Source of the DNA: Mytilus galloprovincialis
Taxonomy: Eukaryota > Mollusca > Bivalvia > Mytilida > Mytilidae
Reading direction: 5' to 3'
NCBI RefSeq assembly: GCF_965363235.1
Contig: NC_134843.1
Coordinates: forward strand, 2,790,001-2,854,000
Length of the DNA: 64,000 nucleotides
Positions 47,436 to 59,749 of this stretch are shown here, one piece after another. The notes beneath the pieces are model-generated. The model worked only from the letters and a program-made list of their open reading frames with translations. It ran no database searches and was not told the origin of the DNA. Each line of letters opens with the position of its first letter. Within the stretch, counting starts at the first letter, position 1. A program made the position numbers and the translations under genes.

Positions 47436-50400
47436 GCAGTAGCTACTATACATGACCGTCTGCAGCCTCTCACATATACTTGTAAGATGATACAAAGTAT
47501 AGTCTTGTTGCCCAATTTACATGATCTAGATTCTATGTAATTTATAAAGGCTCAATGTAAACAAATGATGAACATTTAATGTGTTTATATTTAACATATT
47601 TCTCAACACCCTCAAATATTGAAATGTTAATTTATAGATTTAAATGTGAACTGGATTTAGTAAAAATTATTGTCAGACTTATATCTTATGATAACAGTTT
47701 CATGCATCATGGGTAAAGATTATTTTAGAATTTTTGAGTTTAAATATTCACTGCATTTCCCTAGGTCATAGTTAAATATACCAAATCATAGTAATGAACT
47801 TTTCTATGGGCTTGTCATAAAACAAATTTTAAATGCAAAATCAATTAACCAATTTTTCTCAACCTGTGAGAATTGATACCCAAGAAAATATATGAATACA
47901 CAATGTGCAGTAACAGTTTAAAATCCCATATTATAGTTTGAAAGAGTCAGAGTATAAGAATTTTACATTTAAATTTTGTGAGCGCCAGGCCTTGTATATC
48001 TAGTCTCCAATGGCATCTTTAAACCTAGTTTAAAAGTTTGAAAATAAAACTGTTATGATCTTTTTTTTTCATTTTGAATTTTGCACATAGAGATTAACTA
48101 ACCTTCTCATATGGTAAAAGTTTCAGCAGACTGTGCCAAACTATTGTCTGACCGAAAGACTAATTTGAACTTTTCTACTATATATTCAACCAAAATATCT
48201 GTCTGTCCAAATGAATTTTTGTCTGACATTTTGTGGTCAAACAGAGTTTTGGATACACTGAGTTTGGATATTTTTACCCTAGAGTCAACCAACGGGAAGC
48301 TTTCAAAGAAAAAAAATTGAATTCAGAGAGTTATAATTATGATCTTTTTGTATCTTGATCTTTGGTATAAAAGTTTAGTCAGGTTGTGCAAAATATTTAT
48401 GCTAATTTATTCCTTTATTGTGTTGTAGTATTACATGCAGGTCATATCATTCATTGTAAGATGAGTTGATGATTTGAGTTGAGCAAACAAATTTTTTTAT
48501 GGAGGACATGAAGGCATGTACATTTTTTGATGTGTGACTGTTAATTATTAGGTTAGAAAATGTCACTTTTTTATGCATTGCCAGATTTGGCTTTAAACTG
48601 TCTAAGAATCCACTGCCATTGAGTTATGGAATTTTAAATTAATTTGTTTTGCCTGTCTGCTTATTTTAATATATTTTTTTAAGAAAACACCTTAATGTTT
48701 TTTTTCATCATCAACCTTTGTTTTTTTGCCTGCTATGGGTTTTTAAACCACAATTTTCTTATATTTTGATGGTAGTAATAAAAAATTCTTCTTTCTTTAT
48801 AGGATTGACATGATATATTTCTGAATTGTGCTCAAACAATAACAGTTTCTTTTTTGATAATATATTTCTTTAAAACTGCATAATTAAGTGGTTTCTGTGG
48901 TTGTAGAAGATTTGATGTAATAATTTAGGAGACAGCAACCAAACATACATCTCAAGAGACAGATCATTTGGAAAGGGACACTTGAATAAATATCTATAAA
49001 AAATTCATGGATGGGTGGTTGTGCTGGGGTTTGGGAATACAACTACTACAAAATGTCAAAATTTATGTTCACATTTTTTTAGATACAGATTGAATTATCC
49101 TGTGTATTGATTCCAGCCCTGATTTTTAATATGATAAAATGTACATTGATGTATTAATTTAAGGAACAATTTTAAGTTTGGACTTGGAGCATTTCAACTT
49201 ATTCTTTTATAACACACTTCCTTTTTTTCTTGCCTTAGGAATATAAGAAAAGAAGATAGGTAAGAAATTGATTAGAAACCATAATTTTCGATCAAACTCC
49301 TTTATCAAATAGTTGATCTTGAATTATTTATTAGGATTACATATTTACATTGTGTTTCATGCTCTAATGACTGGTTTAAAATCATTATCTTCATTCTTTT
49401 GTCATTATAGTAATATGAACCAGGTATTAAAAAAACATTTTTCAAAAGCATTCTTTATCTGATAAAATGGTGTCTTATTGTATTTCATTGTTAACTTTCC
49501 TTAGGAAAATTTCTAAAAATAACAATAATTTACGTTATTATAAAATGAAGTATAGAAATTTTTCCAGTTTAAGACCCTGGAGATGTAGGCTTTAGTTCAA
49601 GTACCTTCTAAGCTAAGCTGGTCTGTAAATTTATAAGGGCAGATAACTCTGTATCACCCTTGATCCCCCTAAAAAATAGATAAAAAATACTGAAAATCAA
49701 ATAAACCAATACAAGTTTGTGTCTGTTTTTCAAAGTAACTTCAGGATACCAGTGGCAATTGTAAGAATGAAAATGGTAAGATTTTCTGCTGTTGCAAGCT
49801 TAAGGAAAGTATGCCTGTACAGAATCTCTTAATCCTTTCCTCAAACAATGTATTTGTGGATCCAGGGAGGTGGGGGGGGGGGGTTCCAATGGTTGGAACC
49901 CCCTTTTTTTGGCTGATCAATGCATTTGAATAGGGACATATAGTTGGAACCCCCCTTTTAAAATGGCTGGATCTGCCCCTGCAATGTACCTCATTTATAT
50001 AAACAAAGATATTTTATTTTTAGTTGATGAAAATATAAAACTTTTAACTGACATTTATTTGCATTTTTATTATATAGATGTATATTGTTAACGAAATATG
50101 ATTCATTTTATATTGAACTGGTTAAGGAGTTCTTACCTTATTCTTGTACTAGCTGTTATATTCTATTTTTCTACACTTTTGGGGTTTTGATGTTAATTTA
50201 CCTGTTAGTTTACTTCTTCTCAACTCTTCACATGATTTTCTTTATAATTTTTGTAAATCATTAGGAAGAGCATATGTTTTAAGTCAGACAAAATTTAAAA
50301 TAGTCTGAGAATCGCATTTTACCACAAATGGTTTTATATCCTTCAGAATTTTCTTGAATCTGAAGTATCCTTCAAATTATTGTCAGTTGTTTTTATACCT

Positions 50401-50715
50401 TTTTAAATGATCCTGATTCAAGTTTTAAAAAATATGTTCTCTTTTAAAAGTGGAAAGAGTTGTAAAAAAATTGTAATGTGCATTTACAGTTGATATTTGA
50501 ATTTCTGGTCATGTGAATAAGATATGACCTTATGACCTTATGTTTGCATTATCAATATATGTGTGTCAGATATTCAGTTTGAGATGTACCCATACTTTTT
50601 AAAATTTAATCATATGGTTTAATATAATATTTTTTTGTAGAAGATATAAAGTAAAAGGATAGCATGTCCCAGGATGAATCTCAAAATCAAATTTAGATCT
50701 AAGTGTTGAATTTTT
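47436..50715. other. intergenic DNA downstream of GDAP1, no gene seen
   Basis: AT-rich, with only short random frames. One splice-flanked 21-nt motif lies at 49239-49259 and one decayed repeat at 49858-49983. Confidence 0.5.
49858..49983 (-). mobile_element. GGAACCCC-type short repeat
   Basis: Same family as 27469-27606 in opposite orientation: GGATCCAGGGAGGTGGGGG, two GGTTGGAACCCCC segments, TGATCAATGCATTTGAATAG, ending CTGGATCTGCCCCTG. Confidence 0.65.
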
Positions 50716-50945
50716 AAAATATTGACTTGTCCAAATAAAAATGACGTCTTGCAAGACTATTTTATTTTTTTCTGTGAAGCCTTCATACGAAGGCATCAAA
50801 GAAAAAAAAATAATACAACTTTGCAAAATGTCATAATTATTCTAGTTCAAATATTTAAAACATCTTGCAAGGCATTTGTAAGAATGCGTCACAGAAAAAA
50901 AATTAAAATAGCCTTGCAAGACGTCATAATGATTTGGACTAGATA
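50716..50945. mobile_element. TAGTCCAAATAA-type foldback MITE, second copy
   Basis: Starts near CTTGTCCAAATAAAAATGAC and ends GACGTCATAATGATTTGGAC then TAG. Internal CTTGCAAGACTATTTT and AATAGCCTTGCAAGACGTC are inverted copies, and the centre CCTTCATACGAAGG is palindromic. Same family as 2067-2232, with an extra internal block. Confidence 0.75.
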
Positions 50946-51264
50946 TTATCATAATATGATATTAGAATTATATTTTTAAATGCCATTGATTCTTTCACTT
51001 GTATTTATTAATCTAGTAATGTTACATAACTTCATTTGATACAATATTCTACAAGTTGAAACCTGTAAGCCCATATTTTGTTAATTGTGATGGTGCATGA
51101 TTTTTCAATGATGTGTGATATAAACTGATTGTTGCCTTTAGTTACATTAAATGTGCAATATTGTTTTATTTTACTGTGTTGTATTTAAATGTTATCTTGG
51201 TTATTCTTACATTTCAATAAACAGCTTGACAAATGAGATTAATTACCTACATCCCCAAAGCATA

Positions 51265-51350
51265 TGCGGATCTAGGGTGGCACCCTATATATTCACTGAA
51301 GCATTACTGACCCCCCCCCCTTTTTGAAAAGTTGTGAATCTGCCACTGCC
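51265..51350 (+). mobile_element. short GCGGATCTAG-type repeat remnant
   Basis: ATGCGGATCTAGGG at the left, a run of C in the middle and GTGAATCTGCCACTGCCCC at the right give an imperfect inverted pair like the other GGCGGATC elements. Confidence 0.55.
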
Positions 51351-51354
51351 CCAA

Positions 51355-54290
51355 GGATAAGAGTAACTAACCCTCTTTGTCCAACTTGGGATTTTTTCAA
51401 TTCTAGACTAGAGAATATTAAGGGCTCATATATCTATATTCTAGTCAAGGAACAAGAAATATTGATGGTGAGTGCCTAACTGCTATACTGCTAGACTAGA
51501 GAAGTCTAAGGGATCATATATTCTACTAAAAGGAATATGACATTCTTTTGGTGAAATGATGAACTGCAAGCAGATGCCCCTCAGCATGGGGCTTTCTCCT
51601 ACTAACAATCTAGAGAAGTCGGAGGGACCATATCTCTATACTCTAATCAATGATACAAAATGCTCATGTTCAATTTTAAGTTGCAAACAGATGGCCTTCA
51701 ACACAACCTTACTCTGACTGCCAGATTAAAGGAGCCTATGAGCCAATATATATATTCTAGTCACTAGGCAAGGAATAAGAAATTATCGTGGTGAAATGTT
51801 AAGTTGCTAACAGATGCCTCTCAGCACAGGACTTGGTCTTACTATCAGATTAAGAGAAGTCTTAAGGGCCATAAATCAATATTCTAGTTAAGGAAGGAGA
51901 AATCCAAAGGTTAAAAGTACAAACAGGCACCCCTCAGCATGGGTCTTCCTGTTACTGCCGGACTAGAGAGGTCAACGGGACCATATATATATTCTAGTCA
52001 AGGAATAAGAAATGCATATGGTGAAGCCTAACTGCAAACAGGCAGCCTCTTACTACCAGACAAGAGAAGTTATGGCCATATTTATATGTATACTCTTGTC
52101 ATATAGTAATTGTCAAGGACTAAGAACTATTCATGCTAAAATCCTTAACTTAAAACTGGTGCCCCAGATTACAGACAAAGAGAAAGGGACCATATATCTA
52201 TACTTTAGTCAAATGCTAAGTAATAAGAAATGCTCATGGTGAATGTCTAACTGCAAACACATGCTCATCAGCATGGGTCTTCCTGTTACTGCTAGACTAG
52301 AGAAGTCTAAGGGATCAAATTTTCTATTCAAGGAATAAGAGGTTCTCTTGGTGAAGTGATGAACTGCAAAGAGATTCCCCACAGACTGGGGGCCTTTTTC
52401 AAACTACCAATCTAGAGAAGTCTAAGGGACAATATGTTTATTCTTGAGTAATAAGACATTCTCATGGTGAAATGTTAATTTCAAACAGGTGCCTCTCAGC
52501 CTTGGCCTAAGACTTACCACCAAGACTAGCTAGATGTCTATGGGGCCACATATATATATACTTATAAATATACATTAGTGTGTCTTTCTTTTCTCTTCGT
52601 TGTAATCATTGATTTAATTGTAATCAAATAATTGTAATCATTTTGTAATCATTTGTACCAAATTAAACTTGTGATTATTCTGCCTGTAATGGGCGTCTTT
52701 ATTTGACAATAAAATATATTTGATTTTGATTTGAGTCAAGGGATTAGAAATCCTGAAATGCTAGGTACAAACAGATGCCTATGAGACTTGGCCTAAGACT
52801 TACCACCAAGACTAGAGAAGTTTATGGGGCCACATATCTATACTCTAGTCAAGGAATTAGAAATCCTCAGATTGAAATGCTAGGTACAAACAGATGCCTA
52901 TCAGACTTGGCCTAAGACTTACCACCAAGACTAGAGAAGTCTATGGGGCCACATATCTATACTCTAGTCAAGGAATTAGAAATCCACAGATTGAAATGCT
53001 AGGTACAAACAGATGCCTATCAGACTTGGCCTAAGACTTACCACCAAGACTAGAGAAGTCTATGGGGCCACATATCTATACTCTAGTCAAGGAATTAGAA
53101 ATCCTCAGATTGAAATGCTAGGTACAAACAGATGCCTATCAGACTTGGCCTAAGACTTACCACCAAGACTAGAGAAGTCTATGGGGCCACATATCTATAC
53201 TCTAGTCAAGGAATTAGAAATCCACAGATTGAAATGCTAGGTACAAACAGATGCCTATCAGACTTGGCCTAAGACTTACCACCAAGACTAGAGAAGTCTA
53301 TGGGGCCACATATCTATACTCTAGTCAAGGAATTAGAAATCCTCAGATTGAAATGCTAGGTACAAACAGATGCCTATCAGACTTGGCCTAAGACTTACCA
53401 CCAAGACTAGAGAAGTCTATGGGGCCACATATCTATACTCTAGTCAAGGAATTAGTAATCCTCAGATTGAAATGCTAGGTACAAACAGATGCCTATCAGA
53501 CTTGGCCTTAGACTTACCACCAAGACTAGAGAAGTATATGGGGCCACATATCTATACTCTAGTCAAGGAATTAGAAATCCTCAGATTGAAATGCTAGGTA
53601 CAAACAGATGCCTATCAGACTTGGCCTAAGACTTACCACCAAGACTAGAGAAGTCTATGGGGCCACATATCTATACTCTAGTCAAGGAATTAGAAATCTT
53701 CAGATTGAAATGCTAGGTACAAACAGATGCCTATCAGACTTGGCCTAAGACTTACCACCAAGACTAGAGAAGTCTATGGGGCCACATATCTATACTCTAG
53801 TCAAGGAATTAGTAATCCTCAGATTGAAATGCTAGGTACAAACAGATGCCTATCATCATGGGCCTTAGACTTACCACCAAGACTAGAGAAGTCTATGGGG
53901 CCACATATCTATACTCTAGTCAAGGAATTAGTAATCCTCAGATTGAAATGCTAGGTACAAACAGATGCCTATCAGACTTGGCCTAAGACTTACCACCAAG
54001 ACTAGAGAAGTATATGGGGCCACATATCTATACTCTAGTCAAGGAATTAGAAATCCTCAGATTGAAATGCTAGGTACAAACAGATACCTATCAGCCTGGG
54101 TCTTACTTTTTCTGTCCGACTTTAAAAGATCTGGGAGACTAAATCTATATGTTAGTCAAGGAAAAGGAAGTTCTCACAGTTAAATGCTTAACTGCAAACT
54201 GCCTGCTGAGTAGGAACCTTACTCTTACTGCAAGACTAGAGAAGTCTAAGGGCTATATAATCTATATTCTAGTCGTGGAATGTATTGTGG
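51355..54290 (+). repeat. 119-bp satellite array, about 2.9 kb
   Basis: From about 52736 to 54090 at least eleven units repeat exactly every 119 bp, each with ACTAGAGAAGTCTATGGGGC, CACATATCTATACTCTAGTC and GCTAGGTACAAACAGATGCC. Either side (51355-52560 and 54091-54290) holds older, variable-length relatives of the same unit (TAGAGAAGTCTAAGGGAyCAT, ATTCTAGTCAAGGAATAAGA). The homogeneous core with diverged flanks is the pattern expected from unequal exchange. The 75-codon frames in it (for example from 53370) are repeat by-products. Confidence 0.9.
52561..52735 (+). mobile_element. LINE/SINE 3'-end insertion inside the 119-bp satellite
   Basis: About 175 bp unrelated to the satellite interrupts a unit. 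It ends with GACAATAAAATATATTTGAT and then TTTGATTTGAG-type short repeats, a tail like those of CR1/RTE LINEs or their SINEs. The satellite resumes at TCAAGGGATTAGAAATCC. Confidence 0.6.
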
Positions 54291-54559
54291 TTCACTATGC
54301 AGCCGAATTGAAAAAGTCTTCATTAGTTGTTTGAAATTAGTTAATTCGACGGGGAACAAGCTGCTATTATAACCTTCCAACATATGGATTTATATGCACT
54401 AACATCTGTTGGTATGTAACATTTGGAATTTGGTCATACTTGATGAAATTATAGATCTACAAGACCTTGATATAAGATCAGTGACCTTCCACAAACCCAA
54501 ACGTGTTAGTAGTAGACCCTACACTGAACATTTGCTGCTAAAATATCAAAGTTAATCTA

Positions 54560-55145
54560 GTTTATTTTGTGTTTTATTGACTGACTGACTGATTGATTGA
54601 TTGATTGTTGGATGTTTAACGTCCAATGGCAAATAGTTCGCAAAAAGTTCATACATCTTGAGGACAATATATGTGACGGAGTTTAAGCTTCATTTTAAGG
54701 AGTAATGTTTGTCATGCTCCAACTGTCAGGTTTCAAAGAAAGTTTATTAAAAGATAAGTTATTCGATATCTTTAAATAACTACGCCCCTCTTTTGTATGG
54801 TTGTTTTGTGTCTGTTTCGATTTAAAAAAAAATATGTTTCATGTTAATAATCTTGTGTTTGAGATATAAATTGTTGTTAATCCGAATATCTTGCACAGAT
54901 ACAAATTATAGAAAGTTTTTTATGAGTGTCCAATACTTTTTTAAAAGCAGTTAATTTCATTTGTTTGGGGACACTGTTAGCACCCCGGCCAATTTTCTCA
55001 ATTTTTTTCTATTTGTTATTTTTTTTTTAACTCATTTTTGTCTATATATTACCTATTCTGGATTGTATATATGTAAGTATTGTATTCCTCTTGTTGCACG
55101 TTTGCAATGTGTCTGAATAAACAAATAAAGTTGTAGTTGTAAAAC
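54560..55145 (+). repeat. LINE/SINE-derived sequence
   Basis: A (GACT)n/(GATT)n run at about 54581-54607 is followed by GTTGGATGTTTAACGTCCAA, a block I know from mussel repeats. Further on, the stretch ending TGAATAAACAAATAAAGTTG then TAGTTGT at about 55110-55140 has a poly(A) signal and a short tandem tail, like a LINE 3' end. The boundaries of the two pieces are not clear. Confidence 0.45.
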
Positions 55146-56649
55146 TTACATGACTATAATATGCTTTGCTATAAACTTGAGGAGTGTAATTCAAGCGCTC
55201 TGAAGTTGGACGACTCACTAGTTGATTAGGCCCCCCTTTTTTTCAATGAACTTTTTACTTCTAAAAGGATTGTTGACCGTCCATTGACATAGCGTCTATG
55301 ACGAATGTGTAAGTGAAGTGTGGACTTTTCAACTTCAGTCTTGTGACAAATTATCAAATGTTTGAATTTTTTGTATTTAAACAGACTAATCTTTGATCAA
55401 ATGTTTATATATTTTAATGAAACTAGTCATCTGAAATAGCAGTATAATCCCTAAATAAGTTAAGATGACGGGATGGTTTGAATAAAACTGTCCGTGGTAT
55501 GATTGTGAAAACACCCTATCCTATTGTTGAGTTTCATACTTTCATTTCAGTTTGAACAGCCGTATTTATATTGTTTCTCGAAATATGATTTACTATAGTG
55601 ACGATATTTCAACTAAACAGCCGATAAATTTGTTTATCTTTTTAAAATTTTAATCTATATCATTTCGTTTAATTTTAGAATCATAAATTCATTCAATTTT
55701 TGATAAACAATTTGATGATAAATCCCATAAAAAAAGATACGCTTTTACAGGTTAATGCCGTGCAAAAACGTAATATATATACTTCTTGTTCCGGTCTTTT
55801 CTTCTGTGGCCGCAGATACAAACAAAGATACCAACACATTTTTATTTTCAAACATTAAAATATATAAATATCCATAGAAAAGAATTTGTTTTTAAAATAT
55901 AAAACAATATTATGCATAATGAAAAGAGAATGTAAATAAAAATAAGAGTATAAAAAATCCCACGGTATACTTTTTAATAATAAGCTTCAGTTGTACAATA
56001 ATTATACAAGTTCAATGTTTCTGTTTTCCCACTTGCTCCAAAACCGAGACAAAAACATTGTGAACAGTTGCATTAATAAATTTTAAAAAATCTTGTCAGT
56101 TGAACCATGTCCTATCTCAAATGTCAGTACTTTTTTTACTTTTCCATTGCAACAAAAGTATCATAAATTGTTTTATATGTATAGACACGAAACATAAGTT
56201 TCACCCGAAAAACTTCTCATTAATTGCCTTATTGTATAACATACACAGAAGACTTGTTAAGCATATGCCAACTGAAAAAGCGAAAGTACAAAAGTATGCA
56301 TAGACATGAATATCATGCCGCAGAAACGAGGAACTTGTGTGTAGAATTCCTGTCAGTTTTCCTTGCATGGTATGAATGTTATAAATTTTATTGTGGGAAA
56401 CTAAATTTAATTCGGCAGACTTGACATTATTGCCAAGATGAGCATTTTTAACTTTCATAATTCCAAAAAAAAACAACACTGTTTTCATCACAAAGAACTG
56501 ATCATTGTATACATGTTGATTTAAGGCAAATGTCCAGTTAACATGCACAAGAATATCATCATGGTTAAATGACATTCCCTGCCGTTAGAAAAGATTAGTA
56601 CATCACCATGGCACTGTTACGATGTTACATTTATAATAAAAAAAAAGTT
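55146..56649. other. intergenic / probable 3' UTR of the epimerase gene
   Basis: No independent gene is seen. On the minus strand an AATAAA (plus TTTATT, 56387-56392) lies 258 bp after the epimerase stop and is a reasonable poly(A) signal. A 124-codon minus frame at 56201-56575 overlaps this and is treated as chance. Confidence 0.5.
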
Positions 56650-57630
56650 CTACACATTTTTGCACTTTCCGATGTCGCTTGGGTGTAAAATGGGTAAAAT
56701 TTTCAACATTTCCTTGATTCCGTCTTCAACACTAATAGTGGAATTATATCCAAGCTTTCGAATTTTTTGGTAAGAAACTTCATAGTCTCTCTTGTCTTTA
56801 TCCTGGCCGGAATTAGATTCCGTTATGGAACAGCCCTTCACGTGGTCCTGGATGACGCGAGCTACATGGGATTTCGTCATATTCATTTTTTCATCTCCAA
56901 CATTAAATGCTTGTCCTTTCATTATATCGTAATTCAGACATGCGAATACAAATGCTCTTGCTGCATCGCGCACGTGTAGAAATGTACGACGGAATGACCC
57001 TTCGTAAAGGTCAAATTCTTTGAGCGTAAGGGCTTTGTATGTTAAGTCATTGATCAGCAAATCTAACCGTAACCTTGGTGATAATCCGAATACAGTGGCC
57101 AATCGAAGACCAATGCCACCAGCTTTGACGACATGCTTTTCTGCATCTGCTTTGCTACTTCCGTACAGTGTTAAAGGACAGATTTCGGTTTCTTCTGTGC
57201 AGAGATTATCAACCGCTCCATAACATGACCCTGTACTGGCATAGACCATCTTTTGGTCTGGTCGTAAAAGTTCAGCAATGTTTCTAGTACCAACAACATT
57301 GGTATCAATCGCACAATCCGGGTCTTTGTCACAAGCAGGATATCCAACAATGGCAGCCAAGTGAATAATTATATCTTTATCGTACATGGCTTCCTCTAAT
57401 TTCTGTTTGTCACGAATGTCTCCTTTGATGATGTGAAGTTTTGGATTCGGCATAACGTGAAGAAGAGAATTAATTCCCCATAGAAAAATATCATATACTG
57501 TAACTTCAAAACCTTCGTCAAGGAGCATAGGTACCATCGTGGATCCAAGGTATCCGGCACCCCCTGTAACCATCACATGTCCTCTCGATACTCCATGGGC
57601 GTTACCGTTCATTTGTTGTTCCTGGTCCAT
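56650..57630 (-). CDS. extended short-chain dehydrogenase: NAD-dependent epimerase/dehydratase
   Basis: Single uninterrupted frame of 326 codons. Residues 19-29 give the Rossmann loop [11 protein letters not shown]. Asp47 in VYDIF ends strand beta-2, pointing to NAD rather than NADP. GDIRD (70-74), IIHLAAIVG (88-96), TNVVGT (110-115), ASTGSCYG (131-138) and the catalytic pair Tyr156/Lys160 in YGSSK follow in the extended-SDR order. [15 protein letters not shown] is the sugar-nucleotide epimerase substrate-side motif. Proteins of this type epimerise or dehydrate nucleotide sugars; the substrate here is not known, and it is not close to GALE, UXS1, GMDS or TSTA3 as I know them. The CDS has no intron. 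A splice acceptor (T-rich, then GCAG) ends 5 nt before the ATG on the minus strand, implying an untranslated upstream exon. It is convergent with GDAP1. Confidence 0.92.
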   Translation of the reverse strand: MDQEQQMNGNAHGVSRGHVMVTGGAGYLGSTMVPMLLDEGFEVTVYDIFLWGINSLLHVMPNPKLHIIKGDIRDKQKLEEAMYDKDIIIHLAAIVGYPACDKDPDCAIDTNVVGTRNIAELLRPDQKMVYASTGSCYGAVDNLCTEETEICPLTLYGSSKADAEKHVVKAGGIGLRLATVFGLSPRLRLDLLINDLTYKALTLKEFDLYEGSFRRTFLHVRDAARAFVFACLNYDIMKGQAFNVGDEKMNMTKSHVARVIQDHVKGCSITESNSGQDKDKRDYEVSYQKIRKLGYNSTISVEDGIKEMLKILPILHPSDIGKCKNV

Positions 57631-57845
57631 TTCTCTGCAAAAAAAGAGAGAAAATATAAATAAAAAGAAAACTATACATTCTTAAGTTCTGTATGTCAAC
57701 TTAGTTTTAATAGTTTCTGTTTAGTTCCTTATCAACTTATCGTAATTCATTAACAAATTGTCGAATCTCGAGGTGTTAAGGCAATGAATAGGCACTTGTC
57801 AGTCTTGTCTTATATATGAAGAAGCCTGCATGTTAATATTGCACT

Positions 57846-57897
57846 GGCGCGTCTCGGTGATCTCGTGGTAGCGCACTCGCCTCCGGACTCGCCTATT
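57846..57897 (+). other. tRNA-like fragment
   Basis: GGTGATCTCGTGGTAGCGCA followed by CTCGCCTCCGGACTCGCC resembles the D arm and anticodon arm of a tRNA or tRNA-derived SINE head, and it is GC-rich in AT-rich surroundings. No T arm or B box (GGTTCRANNCC) follows, so this is not a working tRNA gene. Confidence 0.35.
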
Positions 57898-58611
57898 CCA
57901 TAATAGTTATTCTATTCGATAAAACAATGGCAATACAGAGGACATTGTATGGCCTATCGACAAAAGATATGGCTTATGAGTACATAGAAATAACAGTGGA
58001 CATCACCATTTCGATACAAACACAATATATTTATAAATATAATATATGTATATTTCATAACAGAATTGTAAAAAATATAGCACGATATGCTATTTAATAC
58101 ACTACAACAACAAGAAAACGCACCACATCTATAGTAGTTTCTTTGTAGGATTTTTTTCTAATGCATTACATTTTTTGATATGATGAAAAATTTGGAAACA
58201 AAGTTTTAAACACCGAGTTCTATGTAAAGGATAATTTTCTAAACATTTTTTTTCATTTAAAAAAAAACAAAACATTTTTGTGGTGCGTTATTTGTGTTGT
58301 TAAGTATACATCTAGATTATAGTTTTACAATTCAGTGCAATCATTCTACATTAAAAGTTCCGGGTGAGTGCGCTGAGTGGTTTAATATGGATAATCAATA
58401 CAAAAGCATAGCAACCAGTCAAAACAAAAGTCAATACTCAGCTATCATGCTATAATTTTTACGATTCTATTATGAAATATTGAAAAAAAAATCTTATGGA
58501 GAATATATTAGTTTTAATACTTGTATTGATTTCATCAATTAAAATGATATGCATTGTATTTGTAATAAGGTATAGGGTAGATTTAAAAGAGAAACGGCGA
58601 AACGTGCATGC

Positions 58612-58738
58612 AGGGGCGGATACAGCCATTTTTTAAAGAGGATCCCAACCCAGAATTAAAGGGGGTTCCGACTATATGTCCCCATTCAAATGCATTGGTC
58701 GTCCAAAGAATGGGACCTTTGGATCTGCCACTGGCATA
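58612..58738 (+). mobile_element. GGAACCCC-type short repeat
   Basis: AGGGGCGGATACAGCCATTT at the start, CATTCAAATGCATTGGTCG in the middle and TTTGGATCTGCCACTGG at the end, same family as 27469-27606. Confidence 0.65.
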
Positions 58739-59239
58739 TGTGAGCTGCCATTGAGTATATAAGATAGCTTTTTGTTTGGATATAAACTCTTCACTCTCTT
58801 ATTTTCTCTGTAAATAATTAATTTAATAATTTTTCATCTTGCATTGCCACAAAGTCTCATGTTTAAAAAAGGCGAGAAAACTGAACCTGGAACCTTCACA
58901 GACACCAGTAAATACAATTGGTCACAACGGACAACTAGCCAATTATCAATGTGGTTATAGCCTGAAACCACAATTAATTCAAATAGCTTCAAAACTAATA
59001 CAGTTTCATATTAATCTATAAATGAGGTCGGGCTCAATATAATGGTACTATAAACAACTGTCGTACAAGTGGGAGGTTAAGCTAGCTATAAAAAAAACCG
59101 TAAGAACCGAACCACGTGTCTAACATGCAATTGCTGCCGTCAATGTAAAAGTGTAATGTTGACTTAAAAAGTGAGTCCATTTTACAGTTAAATACAAAAT
59201 TTAAATAAAAAAATTTAGTTATTCCGACTGTTTTTCTCT

Positions 59240-59490
59240 AAAACCGAAAATTTGGGCAAACTTTTAAAGAACAAGTAAACTCATTCCCGTGCACATAACT
59301 TTAAACAAATACGTAAACTGTTATTCCAATGCACACAACTTGCAAAGAACAAGTTAACTATTTATCATGCACACAACTTTAAAAAAAAACAAATTAACTA
59401 ATTCAATTTCTTATGCACTCAACTTTCTTTCAGAGAACAATATAACTAATTCCCATGCAAACAAGTTTAAAAGAACAAGTAAACTGTATG
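59240..59490 (+). repeat. degenerate tandem repeat of about 60 bp
   Basis: AAAGAACAAGTAAACT-type and CATGCACACAACTTT-type blocks alternate about five times with spacings of roughly 45-65 bp. Diverged, so old. Confidence 0.65.
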
Positions 59491-59578
59491 AAATAAATAT
59501 ATTTCAGTGTTACAGTGTAATTTGAAGTCGTAACAAAAGTTGGTTTTTTTTTTTTTTGTATCAAATTCTGCTACAAGT

Positions 59579-59749
59579 CAGGGGCGGATCCACGATTTGG
59601 TGTTATAGGGGTGCAAACACACATTTATTTTTTTAAGGTAAAATTATTGAAATTTTCTTTATAAAGCTGAGGACAACCCATGTTTTGCAAATTTTAAGGG
59701 GGAGGGGCGTACGCCACCGCCTGTGCGCCCCGTCCTGAATCCGCCCCTG
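59579..59749. mobile_element. GGCGGATC-type TIR element
   Basis: CAGGGGCGGATCCACGATTT at the left and CCTGAATCCGCCCCTG at the right form a terminal inverted repeat; the interior differs from the 7695 family. No clear target duplication. Confidence 0.65.

Noticed and set aside
53370-54183. Several 60-75-codon frames starting MPIRLGLRL
   Set aside because: By-products of the 119-bp satellite; the same peptide restarts every unit set.
56201-56575. 124-codon minus-strand frame below the epimerase
   Set aside because: No domain, cysteine/histidine-rich random composition, and it overlaps the likely poly(A) signal region of the epimerase 3' UTR.
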